Assembly (NCBI GenBank): GCA_036365515.1
Contig: CM070873.1
Coordinates: 194,245,104-194,309,103 of the forward strand
DNA: 64,000 bases
Direction of reading: 5' to 3'
DNA from: Torymus aiolomorphi
Lineage: Eukaryota; Arthropoda; Insecta; Hymenoptera; Torymidae
Made by a program: the position numbers and the translations under genes. The notes under the pieces were generated by a model. The model did no database searches, had not been told where the DNA came from, and worked only from the letters and a program-made list of their open reading frames with translations. Shown one piece after another: positions 17,854-28,856 of the stretch (position 1 is its first letter; the number at the start of each line of letters is the position of its first letter).

Positions 17854-19395
17854 TGGATCCTACAGCCTTTCCACAAGCTATAGATGTATTTCAAGTTTTC
17901 GCCACCAGAGGGAGAGGGATCATCCTCAACGGCTTTCAGGTCCGCGCTCACCATATAAGAGGGGGCCCAACACACCGACGGACAGTCTCGCTTAGAGAAA
18001 TAATCCAATCTTGTACCTATCAGCACCCACGTATCTTCAAGAATTACGCTGAATATATATATAGTTATATCAAGATCAACGCATTTTCAACGATTTATAT
18101 AAAGTTTCAACGGCTTTCATCAAGTGTTAACTGTTAACAAGTATTAACAAGTTTCAACAATCTTCAACGACTTTCAACAAGTTTGAACGAGCTTTAACCA
18201 GTTTCAACGAGTTTGGTCGAGCTTCGAGAAGTTTCAACGAGTCATCAACCAGTTTCAATTACTTCGACGATCTTTCGACGAGTCAACTGCATTAAACAAC
18301 AACAAGTTAACAAGAACGAAAAGATCAATAACCTCGCCAATCAGAGGAGGGAGAGCTGTCCTGCCCAAGGTTTTTGAGGCTGTGGTTTTCCTTCGGACTT
18401 CAGGGTGAATACCAGGACAACGGGTGATTGAAGTTGGGTCCACGGCCGTCCATATCGAAGGAAGAGCCCCAATCAACACCGAATCCGACGGATAAATCAG
18501 ATAACATATACATATTTATATATAATTTCGCAAATCGTCTCGTCATTAAGTCAATTAAGAGACTCGAGTCATAAATTCCAATTAAGGATAGATAATTTAC
18601 AAATTAATTAACTTTTTATATTTGACTCTGCGTTTTAAAAGAATATTCGATTAAATAAGATTTTAAGGAGTTAAGATTATTAAAATTATTAAGATCATTT
18701 AATATAAATTAGGCTTTATTTTAAGATATTTCAAATCATAACAACTAAATTCAAGAATAAATAATTTATGATTTAAGGTATAAATCAATTAACTGTTTGT
18801 AATTTGTTCCGAATTTTAATGGCATAATAAGGTAGATAAGTCTTTAAGAATTTAAGATATAAGATTATTAAAATTACTTAAGATAAATTAGAAAAGATAT
18901 TTTTTATTTATTAAATTCGATTAAGTATTTTTATTCGTAATAACAAATTCAATACATTCAATTAACCTTTATACTACATTTTGCGTTCTTGTTTAACAAT
19001 TTGCAACGATAGAAGGATTTATGAAATTTTAAGCTTACTAATTAACAATAGATATTTTTGTAATCATCAGCAAATGGAATATCAATTGTACCTACGATTA
19101 AGTTGTTTATTTAAATTCATACTTGTGCGTAATACATTGGCATAGAGCTGTTTCTTTAAATCAAAATTCAAAAACTATAAAATATACAATGCCTATGTAT
19201 ATGCAGACCAATTCATAATTCGAAAAGTATAATAAATGATTTTCAGTGCTATTTGTACTTTTGTACTTAATTGGACGACGATCCCACTACCTATATAAAA
19301 CCCTAAGGCCATCCTAGAATTTCCTTAGTCCAATATTTCATTCGCTTGCAGCTCTATATTAAAGACTTTAGTTTATGGCCACTGGGTTCGTAACA
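17854..19395 (+). repeat. Long terminal repeat of gypsy element 1 (1.54 kb)
   Basis: It begins TGGATCCTACAGCC and ends TTCGTAACA. It recurs at 43,604-45,240 with few base differences. The region 18,120-18,290 is a degenerate minisatellite of GTTTCAACGA-type units. A TATA box (TATATAAAA, 19,292) lies about 100 bp before the end, giving a short R-U5. An upstream TATAAGA at 17,954 is missing from the second copy. The 74-codon frame in it is not a gene. Confidence 0.9.
19292..19300 (+). promoter_or_regulatory. LTR TATA box
   Basis: TATATAAAA, preserved in the second LTR at about 45,137. It is the probable core promoter for the retrotransposon transcript. Confidence 0.65.
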
Positions 19396-19574
19396 TTTTG
19401 GTGACAGCGGTGGGATTGTCCAAAATAGCATCGGAAATAATAAATATTAATTGAAGTAGATATAGTAGCAGGAAGTTAACGACAATAAGCCGGTATATTT
19501 TTCATACAATAGTCTTATGGTTTGATCGATTACATTCATAGGTTTAAGATTAGATTTGCGATTTAGTTGTAGAA

Positions 19575-21073
19575 ATGTCTGAGAGTAGCGGTAATATGAA
19601 TTCAACTGTGGCTACTGGTCCAGGACCAAGTACTCAACCTTCCCACATTAATAATAACAACCCCTCGGTCCCTGACGGAATTGAACGAAGTACTCAACCT
19701 CCCCATATTAATGATAACAATCTTTTAGACGCAGGTAGAATTGAACCAAGTATCGAACAACAAAACCCGCAATGGATTTAACTCAAAAGGGTCCCACCGA
19801 TCGTTCGGTCTTACCGGTGCAATATAGGCCCTCTTTCTCAGGTCGCGCTCCGGGGTCTCTGCCTTCTCAAGATCAATTCAACTATTGCGAAGTAAATTCT
19901 AATAATAACAGTAATAATAATAATAGTTTAAGTAGTTATAAAAAGACTTCAGAGGTAGTAAAAGTAATTCCTGAATTTAATGGTCGAAATATTTCAGTAA
20001 ATCAGTTTATCAGGGAATGCAGAGACGCCGAACGTTTTGTAAATCCGAATGATAGAGAATTTTTTGTAAAATTAGTGAAGTCTAGAGTAACCGGAGACGC
20101 GCAGGCTTACTTACAATTCAAGACCTTTTCTAACCTAGAGGAACTATTGGAAGAATTAAAGAGGACATTTACACCTGCTCAAAATTTATCTTAGATACAG
20201 ACCGAATTATCTCGACTGGTACAGAAACCTGGCGAAAAGGTCTCTGAATATGGTTTGCGAGCAACAAAGCTCTTCCATCAGTCTGTGGAACAAATAAATG
20301 AGGACTTTGAGGCTGATATCATCCCAGGAATGACCCAAGGCACCATTGCCACGGCGATTACTAATTTTCAATTAGGTCTACAGAAGGACATCAATCATCG
20401 GATGATAGGAATTTCGCCTGCACCCACAACCCTCGAAGCAGCTATCAGCAAGGCTATCGAGGCGGAACGAGAGATTAACCTGTGGAGGGAAATACATAAG
20501 GAACAAGGGAACCAGGTACGATGCCCAATAGTGGATAGAAGCTCCAGTGAAGGCCAACCACCGAACAAGAAACAGTCAACGAGCTGCTATCAATGTGGAG
20601 AACCTGGGCATTTCGCTCGAGAATGTCAAAGGAGGAGAGAACAAAAGAATAAAAAAGGTGAACAATGTACTTCCTGTGGCATACCTGGACATATGGATGA
20701 GTGCCGAAAAAGGGGGAAGCAACACCCTAACTGCAACTTTTGCAAGATATCAGGGCACACTTGGGAGGAATGTCGTAAGAGAAAAAATCAGAATAAACAT
20801 TGTTCTTTCTGTAATACGCCTGGACACACACAGGAAACATGCAGGAAGAAAAATCAGTCTCGGAGTTGCAATTTTTGTAAGAAAACAGGGCATACCTGAA
20901 ACCACTGCAGAAATAGACAGCTAGAGCAAGGCAATCGATCAACAAATAACAATAGTGATAACATGTCTTTAAACTCCAACCATGTCCGCCGTGTGGGCAC
21001 GACGGTGGGCAATCAGAACAATCAAGTGCCCAAAATAGAATCTTTGTCGCCCTTGGAAAAAAAGGAAAATTAA
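19575..21073 (+). pseudogene. gag: gypsy 1 gag with five zinc knuckles
   Basis: The N-terminal low-complexity part (ATG 19575) shifts frame near 19,770. The core (PEFNGRNISVNQFIRECRDA) is a typical retrotransposon capsid. TAG at 20,192 interrupts it in frame. At the C-terminus are five zinc knuckles in about 100 residues: CYQCGEPGHFARECQ, CTSCGIPGHMDEC, CNFCKISGHTWEEC, CSFCNTPGHTQETC and CNFCKKTGHT. The second is one residue short between His and Cys. The fifth is cut by TGA at 20,897 where Trp is expected. The frame then ends at TAA 21,071-21,073. The protease follows in a different frame, as in elements that use frameshifting. Confidence 0.85.
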
Positions 21074-23300
21074 AATCTCCAACTGTATCATTATATACTA
21101 CCGAATTAATAAAAGAATATCCACAATTTTTGATAGATACTGGATCCGAATTAAATATAATAAAACAAGGACTGTTGAAAAATTCGAAGGAAGTAAGGAC
21201 AAATAAATTGTATCAATTAACAGGTATCAGCGAAGGAATAATACGCACTTTGGGTAGTTTTAACATAAACTTAGGTGATTTAAATTGTGAAATGGAAGTA
21301 GTACCCGATGATTTTCCTATAGAGTATGATGGAATTTTGGGTTGTGAATTTTTAAGAACGCAAAATGCTATCTTATCATTCCCGGATAAACAACTCACTT
21401 TGACTCGTGATCCACCCACAAACATACCATTCATATCTCACGAAACTTATTTTGTTCCTGCTAGGACTAGATTACTCATAAAAGCAAAAATAAGGAACAA
21501 TAGAAAATCAGGATATATTCCTAGAATCGAAGCCGGACCAGGACTTTAGGCCGGCGGATGTTTAGTTAGAAACCAGGATGGAAGAGCCCATATGTTTATA
21601 ATAAATACCACTACTGAAAATTTGAATATCACTATACCACCTCTCATACTAGAAGGCTATGACTACACTGTTATACCTGTTCGAACCATACAGGCAAGTA
21701 GTAATAAGGAAGCAAAAATTGAAAAGGAACACAGAGTAGCCAGAATAATACAATGTTTAAATCTAAATGAACTAAACATGGGAGAAAAGAATAGTATAAT
21801 CAATCTTATAGAACAGTTTCCAAATCAGTTTCATCTTCCTGGGGATAAATTAAGTAAAACATCGGCGATTGCTCATAAGATACCAACAACTGATGAAATT
21901 CCAATCAATGTGAAACAATACCGACAGCCACCTAACCTAAGAGAAGAGTCACAAAAACAGGTTCGGGAAATGCTAGATAATGACATCATCGAAGAATCTG
22001 ACTCCCCTTATAATTCTCCTGTTTTAATAGTCCCAAAGAAACCGGATGCTCAAGGAAATAGACGATGGTGTCTCGTTATAAACTTCCGAGCATTGAATGA
22101 GAAAACAATCGCTTCCGCATATCCCCTCCCTAATATCACAGATATATTGGATCAGTTGGGAAGTTCGAAGTATTTTTCAACCTTGGATTTAGCATCGGGA
22201 TTTCACCAGATTCCAATAGACTCTAAGGATGCTCCGAAGACAGCCTTCTCCACAGCATTTGGACACTATCAATACAAACGAATGCCTATGGGATTGAAGG
22301 GGGCTCCGAGTACCTTTCAGTCCCTAATGAATAAAATTTTGAGCGGGTTACAGGGAATAGAATTATTTGTATATATGGACGATATAGTAATCTATGCGGT
22401 TTCAATAGAAGAACATACAATAAAAATGAAAAAATTATTCGGTCGATTAAAAACTGCCGGGTTAACTTTACAACCCGAGAAATGTCTTTTTCTAAGGAAA
22501 GAAGTAACTTACTTAGGGCACATAATGTCAGAGGAGGGAGTTAGACCTGATCCAATGAAAATCAAGGCCGTTATGGAATTTCCTAGACTTAAATGTGCAA
22601 AAAATGTTAAACAATTTTTGGGGTTAGTAGGTTATTATAGACGTTTTATTCCAGATTTTTCAAAAATTGCTAAACCATTGACGAATCTATTAAAAAAGGG
22701 AATACCCTTTATTTGGGGTGCTAATCAAGAAAATACGTTTAAAAAATTAAAACAAATTCTATGTACAGAACCCTTGTTGCGATACCCTGATTTCAATGAG
22801 CCGTTTATATTAACAACTGATGCTTCAGATTTTGCCTTAGGGGCTATTCTTAGCCAAGGGAAAATAGGAAATGACCCACCAATTGCCTATGCTTCGAAAA
22901 CTTTAAACGATGCGGAAACAAAATACACAACCACTGAAAAGGAGTTATTGGCTGTAGTATTCGCTATTTATCACTTTAGACCTTATTTATTTGGAAGGAA
23001 GTTTACTTTAGTAACTGATCACCGCGCTTTAGTTTGGCTTCACAAATTAAAAGACCCAATTGCACGAATTGGGCGATAGGAATTCAAATTAAGGGATTAC
23101 GATTTTGACGTTGAACATAGACCCGGGAGAGTAAACGCAAACGCAGACGCATTATCACGAAATCCTGTTTTAACTTTGATAACTGATGAATTAAATTCAA
23201 ATTGCAATGAATTGACAGACTCAGAACATATAATATCAGAAACATTTATAGAAAAGGTATTCTTGATTACCGATAAAAAGGAAAACTGTTTGGATCGAGA
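21074..23300 (+). pseudogene. pol: gypsy 1 pol: protease, RT, RNase H
   Basis: The aspartic protease has LIDTGSELNIIK at about 21,133. An in-frame TAG at 21,547-21,549 (probably from CAG) separates it from the RT. The RT is complete: STLDLASGFHQIP (motif A), GLKGAPSTFQ (B) and FVYMDDIVIY (catalytic YxDD). RNase H follows with TTDASDFALGAIL and TEKELLAVVFA. TAG at 23,077-23,079 replaces an expected Trp, after which EFKLRDYDFDVEHRPGR and NADALSR continue in frame. The sequence is of the 17.6/297/gypsy branch. Stops at two places make it non-functional as read. Confidence 0.92.
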
Positions 23301-23950
23301 TCTGATAGAACCGGCTCGCGGCCCTCAGGTACCGGAGGACGGCGTGTATCGGCCTGCGGATGTCGAGCCATCAGGATCCTATAAACTAACACGTATGAAT
23401 GATGAGTTGCATGGTGTAATTGAGCAAGAAATTAATGAAAATAACAAATCCAGCTCGCATGATGCGTCGTGGGGGAGTTTTCTACTCACCTAGGATTTAC
23501 TCTGGCAGGCACAACAGCGAGGACTGATGAAAGAAAGAAAGAGAGAAACAATGAAAATAACAAATCCAGCTCGCATGATGCTGTCGTGGGGGAGTTTTCT
23601 ACCCACCCAGGATTTACTCTGGCAGACACAACAGCGAGGACTGATGACGAGCCACAGCCTCTGACGGTTCCCTCACGGGATAGCATTGAGCTTCCTACCG
23701 GGGTATCCCGGGAGTTGTGTCAGACGTATCTGAAGAGGTGAAGTACTCTTGCCAGCAGGGGTGAGAACGATCACCTCGAGGTGAGCCGCCCACAGGGCGC
23801 CGGTCTCATGGGACAGGGTTTTACTGCCCACCAGGACTACCACATCCTGGGAGGCCCGACGAGGGAGTCGTCCGTCGGCGGCCAGCGCCTTCAGTGGACT
23901 CAAGAAACCCCGGCGGACGTATTAGTTGAAGCTGGCAAGGGCCTAATAAA
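23300..23950. repeat. GC-rich block with tandem duplication inside pol
   Basis: Composition changes abruptly to GC-rich in an otherwise AT-rich pol. A unit of roughly 120 bp (from ATGAAAATAACAAATCCAGC to CAGCGAGGACTGATGA) occurs twice at about 23,435-23,680. No protein family is recognisable. It may be an insertion, but I see no target duplication. Confidence 0.5.
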
Positions 23951-23953
23951 CAA

Positions 23954-24890
23954 ATGATAAAAGCAAAACAAAATAAGAAAGAGAAAAATAAGAAAGAAAC
24001 TGGAAAGCAAAATGAGAAAAGGAAAACTGATAACGATGCAAATGAGTCGAGTAACTCGGAAATCAAGAAAATTACGGATAATGATTTAATAATTATGGAA
24101 ATTGATAATGAATTTGATGAATTTAGTGGTGATTTAACAAACAAAGAAATGAATAATGAGCCTGACAATTCAAATAACAATAATTTTGATGTAAAAAATG
24201 ATAATGTTAGTCTGACAGAAATGATAATTGATGATGATATATGTAACGATGAGTTAACAAGCAATAATGATTTTAAAGATGACCAAATGAACGATAAAAT
24301 TGATAATGATGATGAAACCAATAATGCGTCTGACGAAAGCGACCAAGAACTCGATGAAATTAAAATAATAAATATGATAATTTGTAATAATAAACCGGTA
24401 GAATCAAATTTAACAATTGAAGAAAGATGTTATTTATTTACAATAGATCACGTTTTATTTTCGAGAGATCAATTAACTATGAAAAAAGATAATATAGCAC
24501 ATTTTATATCACTTGATTGCAAAATTTGTTCAGAAGTATGCCGGCAATTGGTGGACGAAGGTTACATAAATTTAGAACTTATAAAAAACGAAAATTTAGA
24601 AATGGGATATGTAGTGCAAACCGGTTTATCTAATGGGAACTTGGTATATTCGATAATAGCAAAAGAACGATATGACGAATTACTAAAAATAGAAAATGTA
24701 ATAAACGGATTAGAGTCATTACGAAATAGTATGATAGGGGAAAATACAAAATCGGTTAGTATTGCAAAAATGGAGACGGTTTAGAAAAATTACATTGGTT
24801 ACCCATCGAACATAACATACGAGCTCATTGGGATGAGGGAGACCAACAAATCACAATTTGTACCGGAGAAGTCATTGAACCCCCAATTGA
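23954..24890 (+). pseudogene. gypsy 1 acidic linker plus macrodomain-like region
   Basis: A 276-codon frame starts with a lysine-rich and then Asp/Asn-rich linker (to about 24,400), followed by a globular part. That part reads DHVLFSRDQL, DNIAHFISLDCK, INLELIKNENLEMGYVV, then VYSIIAKERYDE. After a one-base frameshift near 24,781, it reads LEKLHWLPIEHNI and QQITICTGEV. Order and spacing match the TARG1/OARD1-type macrodomain (AHCISEDC, then ELL, then YLITKKR, then GLDRLQW, then ITVYTL), an ADP-ribose-binding hydrolase. The Lys of IAKER (codon 24,662) sits where TARG1 has its catalytic Lys; the GLD aspartate position holds Glu. It lies between RNase H and integrase of the same pol. Confidence 0.62.
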
Positions 24891-25040
24891 GGATCGTTCA
24901 AAAATTTTATCTGAAGCCCATGACTCTGCCGTAGGAGGGCATAAGGGTATTTACAAAACTTATAAGCGAATTCGCGATCAATATTTCTGGCCGGGAATGA
25001 AAGAGGATATTATTATCGTTAAAAATATTACTTATGTCGA
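24891..25040 (+). pseudogene. gypsy 1 integrase N-terminal zinc domain
   Basis: Reads AHDSAVGGHKGIYKTYKR then YFWPGMKEDI, the two-His half of the HHCC zinc-binding domain. The sequence then degrades where the cysteines should be, at the edge of the Penelope-like insertion. The catalytic core is not found anywhere nearby. Confidence 0.8.
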
Positions 25041-25246
25041 CTGCAATTTACTATCAACTGATAAGAATTTTTCTATCGGTCTTACAGTCTTACAAATTAA
25101 ATTAAAATAATTAATATTTATGGCAGTCAAATTGCCCTTGTTTATAATCACCCCCGCAGAATCTGAAATAAAAACTTAATTAAAACCTGGAAAAAACTTT
25201 GTTAGCAAAGGACGATCTGACTGCCCACCACCACCACATTGTCCAA

Positions 25247-25276
25247 GGTTTCGAGCCCGCTCCGGCTCCTCCTCAG
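25247..25276 (-). ncRNA. Hammerhead ribozyme-like core (inverted PLE end)
   Basis: On - it reads CTGAGGA, then a GAGCC/GGGCTC stem, then CGAAAC, again the hammerhead layout. It sits in the inverted terminal piece, as expected for the pseudo-LTR of a Penelope-like element. Confidence 0.55.
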
Positions 25277-25547
25277 GGACTGAAATGAAACCCGCGATAC
25301 ACCTCCTTATATACCCCCATACCACCTTCTTTTTTCTTACCCCCACCACCATCCACATTCCCCTCTCCAACTTTCCATTCTTACTTAAATTAATAAAGAA
25401 TGATAAATGTTATCTAATTTACTTGACTCTATCATTAAATTTACATTATTCTGATTTCTTAAAATGTGAATCCTTTCAAGGCTTTCCCTCTTATATTTAT
25501 TCTTAATCCCTTGTTCCAAAATATCCACACTCCAAAATATCCACACA

Positions 25548-27173
25548 GATAAAAGGGATTGTATTAATAAAATTCAACTTATGTTGGATGATGATACCAC
25601 TTACATGAAAATTAGGAATCCACATATCAATAGACTACAAGATAAATTGAAAGAATTATTGTTGCATTGGAAAACAAAAGCTTATATTAAGAATAGTATG
25701 TTTAAATATTTAAAATGTGAAAATGGCACTGTAGCTAAATGTTATGGGCTTCCTAAGATTCACAAAGAACAGTTGACATATAGAATAATAATATCATCGA
25801 TAAATTTTCCGACATATAGACTTGCTAGATTTTTGTCTAATATATTGTTCAAGATAGTGGGTAAAACAAATTCATATATTAAAGATAGTTGGAGTTTTTA
25901 TGATATAATGAAAGATATTATTATTCCGAATGATCATAGGATGGTTTCATTGGATGTAGTATCTTTGTTTACAAATATACCTTTAGAGTTGTTAAATGAT
26001 ATTATACAAAATAAATGGTCTGAAATTAAAGTACATACTAGTTTAACAAAAGATGAATTTATAAAGGCACTTAATTTGGTTTTTAAAAACACAATTTTTT
26101 CTTTTGATAATAGTTTATATGAGCAAAGATATGGTTGTCCAATGGGATCACCTTTGTCAACTGTTATAGCCAATTTAGTAATGGAAAAATTGGAAAGTGT
26201 TGCTTTGTCTAAGTTGGTTTTTCAGCCAATTATTTTTAAAAGATATGTTGATGACATTTTTGCAGTTGTACCTGAATGTTTTGTGGATAAAATGGTGGAT
26301 GTGTTTAATTCTATCCATGATAGAATTAAATTCATAAAAGAAGTTGAGAAAGATGATCAATTGAGTTTTTTAGATATTAGAGTCATTAGAGTTAATAATA
26401 ATAGAGTGAAATTAGATTGGTATAGAAAACCTACATGGTTAGGTAGATTTTTAAATTTTGATTCTCACCACCAATTCGGAAACAAGACAGGTGCGATCAA
26501 AGGTGTCATTGACAGAGCGATTAAATTGTCACATAAAGATTTTAGGAAAAAGAATTTAAATTTAGTTAGAGAAACATTTATTAAGAATAGTTATCCGGTA
26601 AAATTTATTGACAAAATGATTGATGAGAGAGTGTGGGAAATTTATAATGGTGGATTGAAGTAGCGGGTAGATAATCAAACAAGGAATAGAAATGGAAAGA
26701 ACGCATATTTTAGTTTACCATATGTTAGAGGTTTGTCGGAAAGGATTAGAAGGGTTTTTAGTAAACATAATATTCAAGTTTTCTTTAGAAACGATAATAA
26801 TTTAGAAAGGTTATTTAGTAATTGTAAAGACAAGGATGATAAATGTTTAAAATCGGGAGTAGTTTATAAAATTAATTGTAGAGATTGTAATGGTTGTTAT
26901 ATTGGTCAAACAGGTAGATATTTAAAAAAGAGAATATATGAACATCAATATAGTTTACGCAGCTCAAGTTGTACATCGGGTTTGAAAGAACATTGTTTAA
27001 ATAGTTTGCATTCTTTAAATTTTGGGAGTGTGGATATTTTGGAACAAGGGATTAAGAATAAATATAAGAGGGAAAGCCTTGAAAGTATTCACATTTTAAG
27101 AAATCAGAATAATGTAAATTTAATGATAGAGTCAAGTAAATTAGATAACATTTATCATTCTTTATTAATTTAA
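25548..27173 (+). pseudogene. Penelope-like RT and GIY-YIG nuclease, one stop
   Basis: The frame begins in the RT domain without its N-terminus. KCYGLPKIHK, VSLDVVSLFTNIP (motif A), CPMGSPLSTVIANL (B) and FKRYVDDIFAV (catalytic YVDD) are all present. TAG at 26,661-26,663 interrupts in frame. It then continues through GVVYKINCRDCNGCYIGQT and KKRIYEH, the GIY-YIG domain. The family priming mechanism is target-primed reverse transcription. Apart from the missing N-terminus, the single stop is the only break I see. Confidence 0.92.
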
Positions 27174-27721
27174 GTAAGAATGGAAAGTTGGAGAGGGGAA
27201 TGTGGATGGTGGTGGGGGTAATATCTCGAAAACTAAGGGAGATGGAAAAAAACTTTTAATACAAAAGTTGTAGGGTTCAGAGGGGCCCAACTGATCGTAA
27301 CCATGGTTATGACCTTGAGGTCAATGATCAAGGTCATTTGAAGGTCAAATCGATTTTTTCAAATGGGAACCCCCACTTTTGACCTCGTAAATGGAAAGAG
27401 CGGAAAATTTTACGTTTAGATATGTCCTTGAGTCAAGGCCATGGTCATGGTCATGGTCATGTTTAAAATCAAAATCAATCAACGCATCCAAACATTCCCA
27501 TAATTACGCATACGAGTGTTAAATACAGAAGTTGTAGTGTTTGGAGGGGCCCAACTGATCGTTACCTTGACCATGAACTTGAGGTCAAGGATGATGTCGT
27601 TTGAAGGTTAAATCAATTTTGTTTAACGGCGACCCTCACTTTTGACCTCGTAAATAGAAAAACCGAAAAATTCTGATATGACCTTGGGTCAAGGTCATGG
27701 TCAAAGTTATGGTCAGTTTCC

Positions 27722-27975
27722 GTGCAGTTAAGAGCAAAGTCGGAGATGACCCGGTCACCTAAGGCAAGGTCGGAAATTACCCGGCCAGTTAAGGCAAGGT
27801 CGGAGATGACCCGGCCAGTTAAGGCAAGGTCGGAGATGACCCGGCCAGTTAAGGCAAGGTCAGAGATGACCCGGTCAGTTAAGGCAAGGTCGGAGATGAC
27901 CCGGTCAGTTAAGGCAAGGTCGGAGATGACCCGGCCAGTTAAGGCAAGGTCGGGGATGATCAGGCCAGCTAAAAA
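27722..27975. repeat. 30-bp minisatellite, about 8 units
   Basis: Unit AGTTAAGGCAAGGTCGGAGATGACCCGGCC, here written in two parts: AGTTAAGGCAAGGTC and GGAGATGACCCGGCC. Units are nearly identical except for a C/T change in CCGG(C/T)C. As 30 is a multiple of three, both strands stay open, but neither frame looks like a real protein. Confidence 0.92.
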
Positions 27976-28856
27976 TTCATTGGAAAATTCCACGTTCATG
28001 TGTATTTAGTCATAGGATCCAAGTGTTTCGGTCACCATTTACTGAAGAAGATGCTCAAAAGTTGCACCATTTACTTGTTGACAACGTTCTATTCTCCTTT
28101 TAAAGTTTCTAACAGTATTTAATAATACTTGACGTGGAATACTTAAGCAGATTTGTGTAATCCTTTGAATCATGTCATCTCTTGTAGTTGGCCTGTTGCG
28201 GTAGACTGTATTTTTTAGGAAGCCCCATAAATAAAAATCTGGAGATGTTAGATCTGGAGATTTTGGTGGCCATGCTACGGGATCTCCTCTACCAATCCAT
28301 CGACCGTTAAACCGTTCATTAAGAAAATCTCTGACAATTCTGGTATAATGTGGAGGAGCACCATCTTGTTGTAGCCACATTCTGGCCCTTGTATGGAGAT
28401 CAACATTTTCTAGAAAGAGTGGCAGCTCGTCTCTCAGCAACTGTAAAAAAGTATGTTGAGTTACGTGACCTTCAAAAAAATAAGGTCCAATCAGACATCC
28501 GTTAATAATACCACACCATACCGTTACATTCCAGCGATGCTGATGATCAACTTCTCGCATCCAATGAGGATTAACAGGAGACCAGTAGTGGCAATTATGG
28601 CGATTCAACATACCAGTACTCTGAAATGTAGCCTCGTCGCTAAAAAGAACATTGTTAAAGAAATTTTCATCATCAGTAATTTATTGTGTTGCCCATTGGC
28701 AAAATGATATTCTCCGTCGATAATCTTCCATAGTTAAAGCTTGATTTAGAGTATTATGGTAAGGATGGTAACGCGCATATCGTAAATATCTACTGGCCGT
28801 AGATCTTGGAATACCCATTGTTAACTCGATTTCGCGTAAACTGACATGAACATTTA

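Larger units (their letters stand above)
25041..27220 (+). mobile_element. Penelope-like element, second family, with inverted 5' piece
   Basis: The + strand ORF 25,548-27,173 is followed by a short tail to about 27,220. The 5' end is an inverted copy of the element's own 3' end: about 25,330-25,535 is the reverse complement of about 27,020-27,225. Such inverted terminal pieces are typical for Penelope-like insertions. It interrupts the gypsy integrase. Confidence 0.85.

Noticed and set aside
17890..17925. CTCF-like CCACCAGAGGG motif in the LTR
   Set aside because: A short partial match to a vertebrate-type consensus, present in one LTR and deleted in the other; too weak to call.
18255..18479. 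74-codon frame in the LTR, also at 43,889-44,113
   Set aside because: Conserved only because the two LTRs are nearly identical; no protein features.
27613..28009. Repeat-peptide frames on both strands of the 30-bp minisatellite
   Set aside because: A period divisible by three keeps frames open; nothing else supports coding.
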